From: an uncultured Oscillospiraceae bacterium
Lineage (GTDB): Bacteria; Bacillota; Clostridia; Oscillospirales; Oscillospiraceae
Assembly (NCBI GenBank): GCA_947626315.1
Contig: CANQRQ010000002.1
Location: forward strand, 82,538-146,537
DNA length: 64,000 bases
Direction: 5' to 3'
The notes beneath the pieces are model-generated. The model did not search any database. It had not been told where the DNA came from and worked only from the letters and a program-made list of their open reading frames with translations. Shown here piece by piece: positions 43,109-51,056 of the stretch; position 1 is the stretch's first letter; the number at the start of each line of letters is the position of its first letter. The position numbers were made by a program, and so were the translations under genes.

Positions 43109-43401
43109 TGAAAAGCTCCCAAGGCAAATGCCTTGGGAGCTTTGAGCGTGTCGACAAAGTCGACACGCTTCAAATGCGCCCCACTACGTTGGGCTCGCAT
43201 TTGAGGAACTCGCGCTTATCGCAGGGGCTTCGCCCCGTTTGGTCGGCGCGAGGGCTCACTTTGTTCGCCTTAGAGTGTTTTTGAGGCGGCAAAGCTGCCT
43301 CAAAAACGATTTAAATTCTTTTTCGCCGCTTTGCGGCGAAGGCAATGAGGCTTTGTCTACAGTCTGAAAGCTCCCAAGGCAAATGCCTTGGGAGCTTTTC
43401 A
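43109..43401. repeat. Field of hairpins flanked by a duplicated terminator
   Basis: No gene. The hairpin GCTCCCAAGGC/GCCTTGGGAGC occurs twice (about 43114 and 43371), about 257 bp apart. Between them lie GCGTGTCGAC/GTCGACACGC, CAAATGCG/CGCATTTG, CTCGCGC/GCGCGAG, TTTTGAGGC/GCCTCAAAA and TCGCCGC/GCGGCGA. TTTGTCTACAGTCTG (43354-43368) is the same end sequence found in the elements at 25514 and 60093. CTTCAAATGCGCCCC also recurs at 41629. Confidence 0.65.
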
Positions 43402-43560
43402 GTGAAATCCGTCCTGCGGACGGGTGAAATCCCGCTGACGCGGGATGAAATCGCTTCGCGGTGAAATCCTGCTTCGCAGGATGCAGGTGACTAAAGGACG
43501 GGTTTCATTTCACCGGCGTAAAGCCCTTGATTTCACCGTGCCAAGGGCACGATTTCACCG
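43402..43560. repeat. TGAAATC hairpin array
   Basis: Four units of TGAAATC, each followed by a different small hairpin (CGTCCTGCGGACG, CCCGCTGACGCGGG, CGCTTCGCG, CCTGCTTCGCAGG), then two inverted GATTTCAC units around CGTGCCAAGGGCACG. Direct and inverted heptamers could pair with each other, giving one branched structure. No protein is encoded. Confidence 0.65.
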
Positions 43561-43569
43561 TATATCAGC

Positions 43570-43605
43570 CAACAGCCTGTGACCATGACCGGTCACAGGC
43601 TGTTG
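43570..43605 (-). terminator. Hairpin at the end of the pilus island
   Basis: CAACAGCCTGTGACC pairs with GGTCACAGGCTGTTG across six bases, 50 bases after the last gene. No clear U-tract. Confidence 0.55.
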
Positions 43606-43655
43606 ACTGTTTATTCAGGTTTGGACCTACGGGGAAAGAGGCGGCAGCTGACGCC

Positions 43656-44177
43656 TTACACGCCCTCTGTGCCCCCGCCAGAGGCGGCAGCTTCGTCTTT
43701 TTCGAACCAGCTGGGTTCTTCCTCCGGGGCGGCGCTCACCGTGTCCAGCGCGCTCTCCATGAGCTTCACCATCTCCCACACAGAACGGAAATACACCGTT
43801 TTGTTTTCCTCCATCCAGGTCAGCCGCCCCTGCCAGCTGCTGTTCTGCCGGTGCTGCACCCGCACGATAAAGGTCCCCAAATCTCCGTGCCTGTTCAGGA
43901 TTGCCTCGTCCTTCATCAGTCGTTCCCTCTTTCCTTCCTGTTTTTCCTGCGGTTTTTCTTCCGCGAAGCTGCGCTCCCTTGTGGTGGGGAAGGGAAAGCG
44001 CAGGCTGTCAAACAGCCGCTCCAGGGTAAAGATTGCCTCCTCCGCCGTGGAAAAGGGGATCTCTTCCCCCGTGTACCCGTGGACCAGCCGGCCCTCAAAC
44101 CTTCCTCCGCCATGACGATCCACGCACAGTACCGCGCCGTTGACCGTCCCGATATACCATTGGCTTCTTGCTTCCAT
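43656..44177 (-). CDS. Hypothetical protein with internal duplication, last gene of pilus island
   Basis: 173 residues, no signal peptide or membrane segment. Two similar halves: a first with FEGRLVHGYTGEEIPFSTAEEAIFTLERLFDSL and a second with WQGRLTWMEENKTVYFRSVWEMVKLMESAL, each a short beta section (GR-L) followed by a helix. The linker is highly charged (EEKPQEKQEGKRERLM). I do not recognise the family. Its position 18 bp after the BTAD regulator suggests an accessory or signalling part in control of the pilus genes. Confidence 0.6.
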   Translation of the reverse strand: MEARSQWYIGTVNGAVLCVDRHGGGRFEGRLVHGYTGEEIPFSTAEEAIFTLERLFDSLRFPFPTTRERSFAEEKPQEKQEGKRERLMKDEAILNRHGDLGTFIVRVQHRQNSSWQGRLTWMEENKTVYFRSVWEMVKLMESALDTVSAAPEEEPSWFEKDEAAASGGGTEGV

Positions 44178-44195
44178 ATGTTCTTTTCCCGCTTT

Positions 44196-45389
44196 TTAAA
44201 CCATGGGTGGGCAAAGCACGCTGTTCACATAGTATTGAACGCCCGTCCGCTGCCGTCCCACCAGGAAGTTCCGGTTGATCCGCCGCTGGACGACCTGGCA
44301 GTCCTCCCAGGTGGTGTTCACCAGCAGCACCAGGTACTGCCCCTCCCCGTAGCGGTTCACCACGTCCGTCTGGCGCACGGAGCAGCAGATCGCTTTTTCC
44401 AGGCGGACAGAGAGATCACTGAGGATGGCCCCCTCCCGCATGGGGTTGCCCTTGCTGTCCACCACCGTGCACAGCATCAGGAACACCGACTGGCCGCCCC
44501 GCTCCATCAGCCGCTCCATCATCTGGTAGATGCCCCGGAACACCGGGTAGGAGCAGAGGTATCCCCCCTGTTCTCCCGCGCCGGAGAGCCGCTGCTGGAT
44601 CTCGTCCAGCATTTCGTAGCGGTGCTGCATCCGGGCCGAGAGGCGGTCCAGCTGCTGCATGAGCTCGTTGGACGGGCGCAGTCCCTGCTCCCGAAAGTAG
44701 AAATCCACCGTGTCGTCATAGAACTTCCGGGCCTCGTCGTTGCGGCCGTCAGAGATCAGCGCCTCCATGGTCACCGCTTCCCAATCCGCCAGGGGGTCCA
44801 CCTGGGCGGCGCGGCGGCCCAGCCGCTCCATCCGGGCAAAGTCCCGGTTGCTCCGCAGCAGAGGCACCGCGTTCTCCACACAGCGGCAGAACAGGGCGTG
44901 GAGCCGCCGGGCCTCGGCGGCCACCCAGAGCGCGCCCGCCTGCTGGGGCAGGAACTCCCCCTCGTACAGGGCGCAGGCCCGGAGCAGCAGCTCCAGCCGT
45001 TCTTCCGGGTCGTTCTCCGTCTCGGCCTTTGCTGCCAGCTGTTCCAGCTGGACGGCGTCCTCTATGACCGGGACCTTGTCCGTCCAATAGAAGGTCTTTT
45101 GCCGAAACTCGATGAGATTGACATCCGGCAGGCCTGCCTTTTTCAACTGCCGCTTGGCGTTATACACCACGCTCTGGACAGCGTGGTGCAGGTCGTTGAT
45201 CTCCCGGTCGGCAAAGAGGAGCTCCTCCAGCCGGTCCCGGCTGACCCCGTTCGGTCCGCTGTGCAGCAGCACCTGCATCAGGGTGTTGAACTGGGACTCA
45301 GCGGCCCGGCCTTTCCCGGTCAGCAGCTTCCCGTTCCAGCTGAGGGAAAAACCGCCCAGGGTCTTTACATACAGTGCCTCTTCTTCCAT
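44196..45389 (-). CDS. SARP-like transcriptional activator with BTAD domain and degenerate GGDEF-like tail
   Basis: 397 residues. Residues 1-95: OmpR-type winged helix (YVKTLGGFSLSWNGKLL, RLEELLFADREINDLHHAVQSVVYNAKRQL). About 100-245: bacterial transcriptional activation domain of TPR helices (LRACALYEGEFLPQ, PLADWEAVTMEALISDGRNDEARKFYDD). About 280-397: a domain ending DVVNRYGEGQYLVLL, which resembles the GGDEF active loop but lacks the catalytic signature. SARP proteins bind direct repeats 8 bp before the -10 box; such a promoter lies at 59042 ahead of this operon. It probably activates the pilus island. Confidence 0.82.
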   Translation of the reverse strand: MEEEALYVKTLGGFSLSWNGKLLTGKGRAAESQFNTLMQVLLHSGPNGVSRDRLEELLFADREINDLHHAVQSVVYNAKRQLKKAGLPDVNLIEFRQKTFYWTDKVPVIEDAVQLEQLAAKAETENDPEERLELLLRACALYEGEFLPQQAGALWVAAEARRLHALFCRCVENAVPLLRSNRDFARMERLGRRAAQVDPLADWEAVTMEALISDGRNDEARKFYDDTVDFYFREQGLRPSNELMQQLDRLSARMQHRYEMLDEIQQRLSGAGEQGGYLCSYPVFRGIYQMMERLMERGGQSVFLMLCTVVDSKGNPMREGAILSDLSVRLEKAICCSVRQTDVVNRYGEGQYLVLLVNTTWEDCQVVQRRINRNFLVGRQRTGVQYYVNSVLCPPMV

Positions 45390-45391
45390 CT

Positions 45392-46252
45392 TTAATCATA
45401 ATATCCGCTGTCGTAGCGCTCCAGAAATTCGTCAAAGACTTTCTCCGCCTGCTGGCGCACCTTCACCGCGTCGGATTTGCGCCGGTAGCCGCCCAAATAC
45501 TTGGTTTTTCCCTGAAAAGTGATCTGGCAGGCCCACAGGTCCCGCTTTTTGTCTTTGTAGACGCCCCGGTAGCCGCTGGTGTTGTTGGAGGCTAAATTCC
45601 GGGAGCGGATGGACTCCACGCGGGTCCCCTCCACAAAGTGAAAGCTGACCTGCTGCCGGACCAGACAGCCGCAGCTCCTGGTGTGCCCGCTCTGGAGATT
45701 GCTCTGGCGCACCTCCAGTTCCTTGCCGCAGTCGCAGCGGCAGAGCCAAAAGGGCTGTTTCCCCTTTTTTCCCGCGTAAGAGAGGACCGTCAGATTCCCA
45801 AAGCGTTTCCCGGTCCAGTCCTCCGGCTCCGGCCGGGGCGATCCGGCGCGGGGCTCCGCATCCAGAGGCGCCCGCCTGCGTGAGCGGGCCAGGCAGCCGC
45901 AGCTCTTTTTATACCCGGCCAGCAGCTGGCTGGAGGTGGTCTCCACCTCATTGCCGCAGTCGCAGCGGCAGCGCCAGATGCACTGGCTTCCTTTGTTGTA
46001 GCGGCCCGTATCCTCCAGCACCGTCAGTCGTCCGAAACGCTGCCCGGTCAGATCCTGGCGGCGCTTTTCCTTCGGGACGCAGCCGCAGTCCCGGGTCCAG
46101 CCGTTTTTCAGATAGCGGGAGGGGACAAAGGCCTCCCCGCCGCAGTCACAGCGGCAGCGCCAGACGGTATACCCATTCTTCCGTTCCTCGGTGGGGGCGA
46201 TGGCCGTGAGAAGGCCAAAGCGTTTGCCGGTCAGATCATTTGCCTGCCCCAT
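45392..46252 (-). CDS. Triple zinc-ribbon-like repeat protein with C-terminal AP2 domain
   Basis: 286 residues from ATG at 46252 (AGGAGG upstream; a GTG one codon earlier is possible). Three repeats of about 55-65 residues share LTG(K/Q)RFG-LTV, WRCRCDCG, a serine/leucine stretch and SCGCL, giving four to five cysteines each. The C-terminal 60 residues (NNTSGYRGVYKDKKRDLWACQI, YLGGYRRKSDAVKVR) form an AP2/ERF-like DNA-binding domain, often found in phage and homing endonucleases. No HNH catalytic motif is visible. Inside the pilus operon it is probably a DNA-binding regulator, or a leftover of a mobile element. Confidence 0.75.
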   Translation of the reverse strand: MGQANDLTGKRFGLLTAIAPTEERKNGYTVWRCRCDCGGEAFVPSRYLKNGWTRDCGCVPKEKRRQDLTGQRFGRLTVLEDTGRYNKGSQCIWRCRCDCGNEVETTSSQLLAGYKKSCGCLARSRRRAPLDAEPRAGSPRPEPEDWTGKRFGNLTVLSYAGKKGKQPFWLCRCDCGKELEVRQSNLQSGHTRSCGCLVRQQVSFHFVEGTRVESIRSRNLASNNTSGYRGVYKDKKRDLWACQITFQGKTKYLGGYRRKSDAVKVRQQAEKVFDEFLERYDSGYYD

Positions 46253-46267
46253 CACAGCCTCCTTTCT

Positions 46268-46819
46268 TTATTCGTCCCCGTCCTCGTTTCCCTCTTTCAG
46301 CTTTCCGCCCAGGAGGTTCAGCATGGCGCCGCAGCCGGCCACCAGCAGCAGATAGATCTTGCCGATGCCGGTGGTGTACATCTCCATGAGGCTCCCCAGC
46401 ACCGGCGCGTGGAAGCTCACCTTGCCGATCAGATCGTCATAGTCCACCGTCCAGAGGTCCTCCGCCTCGTTGGCGTCCCCCTTGGTGACAAACTCCCCTT
46501 CTACCACCCGGTTCTGCTTCACCCGATGGGTCACTACAGAGCCTCTCTCGTTAAAGGCTATAATGTCATCCTCCCGGATTTCTGCCGGGTCCGCGGATTT
46601 CACATAGACTACGCTCCCCACGGGGATCTCCGGCTCCATGCTCCCGCTGAGCACGTTGTAAATCTCATAGCCCAAAAGGCGCGGCACCGTCACCGGCAGC
46701 ACGGTCAGAATGGCGGCCACCAGGATCAGCGTCCCCAGGATAGAGCAAAGGGCGGGGATCAGGCCCCCGCCCTTTTTTGGGGACCGCTGCCTTGCCTCAG
46801 GCCCGGTCTGTTCACTCAT
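46268..46819 (-). CDS. sipW: Signal peptidase I, ER/SipW type
   Basis: 183 residues from ATG at 46819, whose ATGA overlaps the stop of the upstream gene. N-terminal membrane helix (about 20-45), catalytic Ser in VLSGSMEPEIPVGSVVYV, and His instead of Lys in SVVTHRV, which marks the ER/archaeal (SipW) subgroup. C-terminal membrane helix. SipW in B. subtilis processes TasA and TapA; here two genes upstream have TasA/CalY-like signal sequences, so it is likely their dedicated peptidase. Confidence 0.93.
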   Translation of the reverse strand: MSEQTGPEARQRSPKKGGGLIPALCSILGTLILVAAILTVLPVTVPRLLGYEIYNVLSGSMEPEIPVGSVVYVKSADPAEIREDDIIAFNERGSVVTHRVKQNRVVEGEFVTKGDANEAEDLWTVDYDDLIGKVSFHAPVLGSLMEMYTTGIGKIYLLLVAGCGAMLNLLGGKLKEGNEDGDE

Positions 46820-47730
46820 GTGCTCTGTTCCTTCTTCTTGTTCTTTCTGCGGACGATAAACCATATGAGCAGTCCGATCAGGATCACATCGATCCCGATC
46901 AGGCCCATCCGCGCGCCGAAGGGCAGGGCCCCGAACAGCTCCGCCCCGTTCTCAAGGGCGTCTTTGCCCAGGTCCAGCAGGCCCAGAGGCGTATCCTCCT
47001 CGTCCAGGTCGATCAGATCCTGGGGTCCGTTGGCTCCGGGCACGCCATTGTCCGGAATGTTCTCATCGGTCTCGTCCGTCACGATGTTCCCTTCCTCGTC
47101 TACCGGCGGCTCCGTCACCTCCTGGATAGGCGTATACACAAAGGGGAAGACGTTCTCATTCTCGTTGACGCTCAGGGTCTTGCGCAGGTTGTAGGCCTGG
47201 GGCAGATAGCCGGGCACATCCCGGCAGCCTACGATCACCGCGTCCCCCGGCGTGCCGTAAAAGGTCTCTCTGGAGGGCAGGGGGCTGCCGTCCGCGTCCT
47301 CCGGGGTCACCGGGTTGCCGTTTATGTCGGAATAGGTGACGGTGTAGCTCACCACGCTGCCGGCAATGCCGTAGGCGATCACAAAATCCTTGTCCTCAGA
47401 CACATTGCTGTAGGTATAGTTCACGAAAATATCGCTGCTGTCCTTGCCGGCCTCTTTGACGCCCACGACCATAAACTTTTCGTTTACGCTGCTGCCCACA
47501 TTGGCGGCGCCGCTCACATTGACGGAAGCTCCGAAGGGGACCTCCTCCCAGGACCTCACCGGCTCAGAGGACTGAGGACCGTCATCGTAGTAGCCTGGGT
47601 AGAGCCGCACGGTATAACTGTAGGGTTTCCCGGTCTCGCCGCTGCCGGCCTCCGCGAAGGCGGTCAGGTTCAGCGAACCCAGCAGGCAGACGGCCAGGGC
47701 CAGGCACAAAAGGAGTTTCCAACGTCTCAT
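46816..47730 (-). CDS. Secreted, membrane-anchored MucBP-like protein
   Basis: 304 residues. Signal peptide (cleavage after TAFA), a MucBP-like module (about 125-205: VSYTVTYSDINGNPVTPEDADG, VPGYLPQAYNLRKTLSV), an acidic linker and a C-terminal membrane helix with a KNKKK tail but no LPXTG. It stays in the membrane facing outward. The MucBP-like unit suggests adhesion or a fibre anchor. The start overlaps the previous gene by 4 bp, and SipW overlaps its end. Confidence 0.72.
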   Translation of the reverse strand: MRRWKLLLCLALAVCLLGSLNLTAFAEAGSGETGKPYSYTVRLYPGYYDDGPQSSEPVRSWEEVPFGASVNVSGAANVGSSVNEKFMVVGVKEAGKDSSDIFVNYTYSNVSEDKDFVIAYGIAGSVVSYTVTYSDINGNPVTPEDADGSPLPSRETFYGTPGDAVIVGCRDVPGYLPQAYNLRKTLSVNENENVFPFVYTPIQEVTEPPVDEEGNIVTDETDENIPDNGVPGANGPQDLIDLDEEDTPLGLLDLGKDALENGAELFGALPFGARMGLIGIDVILIGLLIWFIVRRKNKKKEQST

Positions 47731-48491
47731 TTCTGGCCCTCCTCTTTCTTCGCTTTCCGGTTCTTTCGGTTCAGGCTCCAGCCGTACAGGGCCAGCAGCA
47801 GCACGAACAGTCCGCTGACCGCCGTCAGCCCCACGTAAAGGCTCACGTTGTTCTCGTCGCCGGTCTTAATGATCTTCTGCGGGTTTGGGGTCTCGCCCTC
47901 CGGCAGGTCCTCCCGCAGATCCACGGCGAAGCGCATATCGAACAGGCCTTCGGTAGACTGGTAGTCGTCGTGATGGGCAGCGCCGTCTATTTCCACATAC
48001 AGGGTGACTGAGCCGGTCTGCCCGTAGGCCAGGGTGTCCAGGTAGGAGTAGCCCTCCAGGGCTTTCGCCGCCTGGTGCAGGCCCACGCCGCCGCTGGTTT
48101 CCTGGCCGCCCAGATTCTCGCTGTTGAAGAGGGTATAGGTCCCTCCCGGCCCGCTGTAGGTCAGCCGGTAGGTATAGCCGCCGGCCTTGGCGCCCTCGTT
48201 TTCCGCTTCCGCTTTATCCTCCAGCGATTCAAAAACGTCGCTTTTGAAGTACCAGTCCGTGGTGACGCTGTTTTCGTTTTTGATCGTAACAGTGGCCGTG
48301 GCGGCGTCCCCCGGCAGCAAGTCCTCCAGGGCATTGTGGACCTCTTCATTTGCGTAGGTGTTGGTCAGGACTTTGGAACTGGTAAAGGTGACGGTGCCGC
48401 CGGGAATCGTGACCTTTTCGGCATAGGCCGCGGCGCTCAGGCTCAGCACCAGGGCCAGCATGAGCAGCAGGCTAAACAATTTCTTCTTCAT
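47727..48491 (-). CDS. Secreted surface protein with IIKTG-type sorting end
   Basis: 254 residues. Signal peptide (SAAAYA), a beta-rich middle (LLPGDAATATVTIKNENSVTTDWYF, LAYGQTGSVTLYVEID) and a C-terminal IIKTGD, hydrophobic helix and KNRKAKK tail. IIKTG is a divergent LPXTG-like motif, so it may be a sortase substrate or simply membrane-held. LLPGD..TVTIKN is reminiscent of TasA-like donor-strand folds. The precise family is not recognised. Ribosome site GGAGG. Confidence 0.72.
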   Translation of the reverse strand: MKKKLFSLLLMLALVLSLSAAAYAEKVTIPGGTVTFTSSKVLTNTYANEEVHNALEDLLPGDAATATVTIKNENSVTTDWYFKSDVFESLEDKAEAENEGAKAGGYTYRLTYSGPGGTYTLFNSENLGGQETSGGVGLHQAAKALEGYSYLDTLAYGQTGSVTLYVEIDGAAHHDDYQSTEGLFDMRFAVDLREDLPEGETPNPQKIIKTGDENNVSLYVGLTAVSGLFVLLLALYGWSLNRKNRKAKKEEGQK

Positions 48492-48506
48492 CGTTTACTC
48501 CTCCTC

Positions 48507-49283
48507 TCAGCCGGCGACGCCCCAGGAGTTGAACTTGGCGTCCGTGGCGTTGTGGTCCTGCACCGCGTCCACCACGGCCTTGATGCCAAAGCAGATCCCG
48601 TCATACTCGTATTCGGTCTTGATCACGTTCCCCTCCGTCACCTCATAGGACTTGATTTTCAGCTGCACATCGGGGCTGATGGTCAGGGTGTCCGTAAAGG
48701 GGGCGGAGGTGCCGCCGTTGGCGGCCAGCAGCGGATCATAGTACAGCACGGTCCGCTCAGCGGTGTTGTCCCCGGGGATGGTGGAGATGCGCCAGCCGTT
48801 CCCCGTCACGAAGTTCAGCTTGATCAGATCCGGGTCCAGGTTGGTCAGCTTGACCTTTTGATCGCCTTCCATTTTGTACCAGTATTTGTACACGCTGACC
48901 CGGACGTATTCATTGATGTCGCCGCTGTTGACCACCCGCAGGCCCTCGGTATAGGTCTGGCCCAGCTTCACCGGCTCTTTCTCCGTGATGCCGTTGAGCT
49001 TCTGCCATTCCTCGCCCAGCAGGGGTGCATTCTCGGTGGTCCAATCGTCCTTGCTGTTTGCCACATAGTCCCGCCGGCCCACCGTGGTCCAGTTGGTCCC
49101 GTCGCCGCTCTCCTGGAGGCTCACGCCGATCTGGTGCATCTCGATCCGGGCCCGGTAGGTGTCCGACTCGTCGATCATCGCCGCGCGGGTGCCGCCGATG
49201 GCGCTGGTGCCCAGCAGCAGCGCCGCCAGCACGAACAGCATCGTAGTGACCCGAGGGGTCAGGATTTTCTGCAGCTTCTTCAC
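48507..49283 (-). CDS. TasA/CalY (camelysin)-like secreted protein
   Basis: 258 residues. The signal region (VTTMLFVLAALLLGTSAIGGTRAA) is followed by a beta-rich domain: LGQTYTEGLRVVNSGDINEYVRVSVYKYW is the camelysin/TasA-type strand pattern. No anchor or LPXTG. Probably a SipW-processed fibre subunit. It lies 3 bp from the neighbouring TasA-like gene and five genes from the sortase in one operon. Confidence 0.75.
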   Translation of the reverse strand: MKKLQKILTPRVTTMLFVLAALLLGTSAIGGTRAAMIDESDTYRARIEMHQIGVSLQESGDGTNWTTVGRRDYVANSKDDWTTENAPLLGEEWQKLNGITEKEPVKLGQTYTEGLRVVNSGDINEYVRVSVYKYWYKMEGDQKVKLTNLDPDLIKLNFVTGNGWRISTIPGDNTAERTVLYYDPLLAANGGTSAPFTDTLTISPDVQLKIKSYEVTEGNVIKTEYEYDGICFGIKAVVDAVQDHNATDAKFNSWGVAG

Positions 49284-49286
49284 GGC

Positions 49287-49859
49287 TCAAAGACCCCCTT
49301 CCGTGCTGCCCTGGACCAGCTCTCTGGTCCAGTCCGCCTCTGTGGGCGCCACAGGCGTCCCGTCCGCGTTGTACACCACCGGGATGCTCTCATACACCAC
49401 GATCACGTTGAACGCGTCGCCCTCCTGCAGCTTCTTGAAATCTTCGCTGCCGTCCTTCGGCAGGCCGTCGATCTGCACGGTCAGTTTCGTGGTGCTCTCG
49501 CCGGGCTTCACGGAGGCCGTGTAGTAGTAATAACTGTCTATCGGGCCGCTCCAGCCGTCGCCGGTGGGCGTGCACTTCAGCTCGATCGGCGTCCGCTCCG
49601 GCCCCAGGTACAGCTTCTCCGGCCAAAACACCCGGGCCCGCACATAGATATCGTCCACGCTGTCCGTCTTGTTGCTGACGACCAGGGTCTTGGTCCAGTT
49701 GGAAAAGTCCTCCGTAAACTCCCGCTGATTCCCCAGGGCGATGGGCAGGCCGCCCTCCGCCTGGGCATAGGTGGTGAAGTAGGCATACGCACCGCCGATC
49801 CCGGCGCTGAGCACCAGCACCAGGGCCAGCGCTGTCAGAAAAAGTCTTTTCTTCTTCAA
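49287..49859 (-). CDS. TasA/CalY-like small secreted protein with SipW-type signal
   Basis: 190 residues. The signal AGIGGAYAYFTTYAQA is the SipW-type cleavage region (the G-x-AYFT pattern of TasA and CalY). NWTKTLVVSNKTDSVDDIYVRARVFW is the family's strand pair. No anchor. Paired with the larger TasA/CalY-like protein next to it. Probable fibre or matrix component. Confidence 0.78.
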   Translation of the reverse strand: MKKKRLFLTALALVLVLSAGIGGAYAYFTTYAQAEGGLPIALGNQREFTEDFSNWTKTLVVSNKTDSVDDIYVRARVFWPEKLYLGPERTPIELKCTPTGDGWSGPIDSYYYYTASVKPGESTTKLTVQIDGLPKDGSEDFKKLQEGDAFNVIVVYESIPVVYNADGTPVAPTEADWTRELVQGSTEGGL

Positions 49860-49872
49860 GTCTCAGCCCTCC

Positions 49873-51039
49873 TTACGCCTCCGGCGCCGGCGCCGGCTCT
49901 GCCGCGTTGGGGTCTACCTTGTTCAGATCCCAGCTCTCCCCGTTAAAGCTAAACTGGTTGACGATCCCGTGGCCCCGCTTCTGATCCGGGCCGTGCCGGT
50001 TTTCAAACGACAGATTCAGGCCATCCACCAGGTCTACCGTCAGATCCCCGCTCTGCTCCGTCACCTCGGCGGTGTAGAACGCGCCGGAGTAGATCTCCCG
50101 GACGGTGACATGAGAGCCCACGGGCACCTGGTCCAGCGTCACCGGCTTAGGCGTGACGCCTTTGCTGAAGGTCAGGGCCACGGTGTTCCGGTAGACCTCC
50201 TTGGGCGTCCCGTCCTCGTTGGTGCCCTTGGTGGCCGTCACCTCAAACACAAAGGTGGCGGGTTCGTCCTCCTCATAGTAGTCGATCCCCTTGGTGATGG
50301 TCACCTTGCCGAAGCGGGTCTGCTGCTCCGGCTTCAGGGTGACGGTGACCTCGTTCTCCCAGCTGCCGTTGAAGACGCCGGGGACCGTCTCCCCGTCCTC
50401 ACCCACGCTGTCCTCACCCAGGCCCTGGGCGGGCAGGGAGACCAGCTGGGGCCGGAAGGTGTAGGTATAGTTCGCGGAGTTGGCCAGGGTGGCCGGATGC
50501 TCCGTGCCGTCCACGTCCAGGCTGGTGATGTACTGCTCCGGCGTCATGTCCTTCCCGTGGGGGATCAGCAGATACAGGCCCGGCTTCAGGTCCTCCGCTG
50601 TATCCAGCTCCGCGCCGGGCACGGTGGGATCAATGGCCGTCCCGTCCTTGATCGCCTGGAGCACCAGGTCGGAGGCCTCCCAGGCCAGCTTATCCCAGTC
50701 CGCCACGGTGACGGTGTTCATGTCCGGCATCGTCAGGCTCTCAAATCCCTCCGCCAGCTCCTCATAGGTATAGGCGTCATAGCCGGCCCAGGGCTTCGCC
50801 GCGGCCACCAGGTACAGGTCCACCACCACGCCCACCGGGTCCGCCGGTTCCGCCGGCTCAGCGCCGGGGTCCTTCCCGGTCTCCGGGGCGGGGGACAGAT
50901 CCTCCTGATAGTCTTTGGGCAGCTCCATGGTCAGCGTATTGCCGGTCTCCCAGGTGGCGGCACTGGCGGACGGCGCGGCTGCCGCGAAACCCAGCGCCAG
51001 GGCCAGGCTCAGCGCCAGGGCCAGCGATCTCTTTTTCAT
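49873..51039 (-). CDS. Pilin-like subunit without sorting motif
   Basis: 388 residues from ATG at 51039 (AAGGAGGAG upstream). Signal peptide (to about 27), a first pilin domain (about 60-210, VDLYLVAAAKPWAGYDAYTYEELA, DLKPGLYLLIPHGKDM), then a Spy0128/T-antigen-like CNA domain (FGKVTITKG, ATFVFEVTATKG, TVREIYSGAFYTAEVTEQSG, LSFENRH). It lacks LPXTG, membrane helix and positive tail, ending instead in a Pro/Ala tail. It might be a tip or secreted subunit, or have lost its anchor. It follows the sortase by 18 bp. Confidence 0.75.
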   Translation of the reverse strand: MKKRSLALALSLALALGFAAAAPSASAATWETGNTLTMELPKDYQEDLSPAPETGKDPGAEPAEPADPVGVVVDLYLVAAAKPWAGYDAYTYEELAEGFESLTMPDMNTVTVADWDKLAWEASDLVLQAIKDGTAIDPTVPGAELDTAEDLKPGLYLLIPHGKDMTPEQYITSLDVDGTEHPATLANSANYTYTFRPQLVSLPAQGLGEDSVGEDGETVPGVFNGSWENEVTVTLKPEQQTRFGKVTITKGIDYYEEDEPATFVFEVTATKGTNEDGTPKEVYRNTVALTFSKGVTPKPVTLDQVPVGSHVTVREIYSGAFYTAEVTEQSGDLTVDLVDGLNLSFENRHGPDQKRGHGIVNQFSFNGESWDLNKVDPNAAEPAPAPEA

Positions 51040-51056
51040 AGGCGATCTCCTCCTTT

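Noticed and set aside
43402..43560. CRISPR array
   Set aside because: Repeats are only 7-8 bp, spacers are hairpins of unequal length, some units are inverted, and no cas genes are near.
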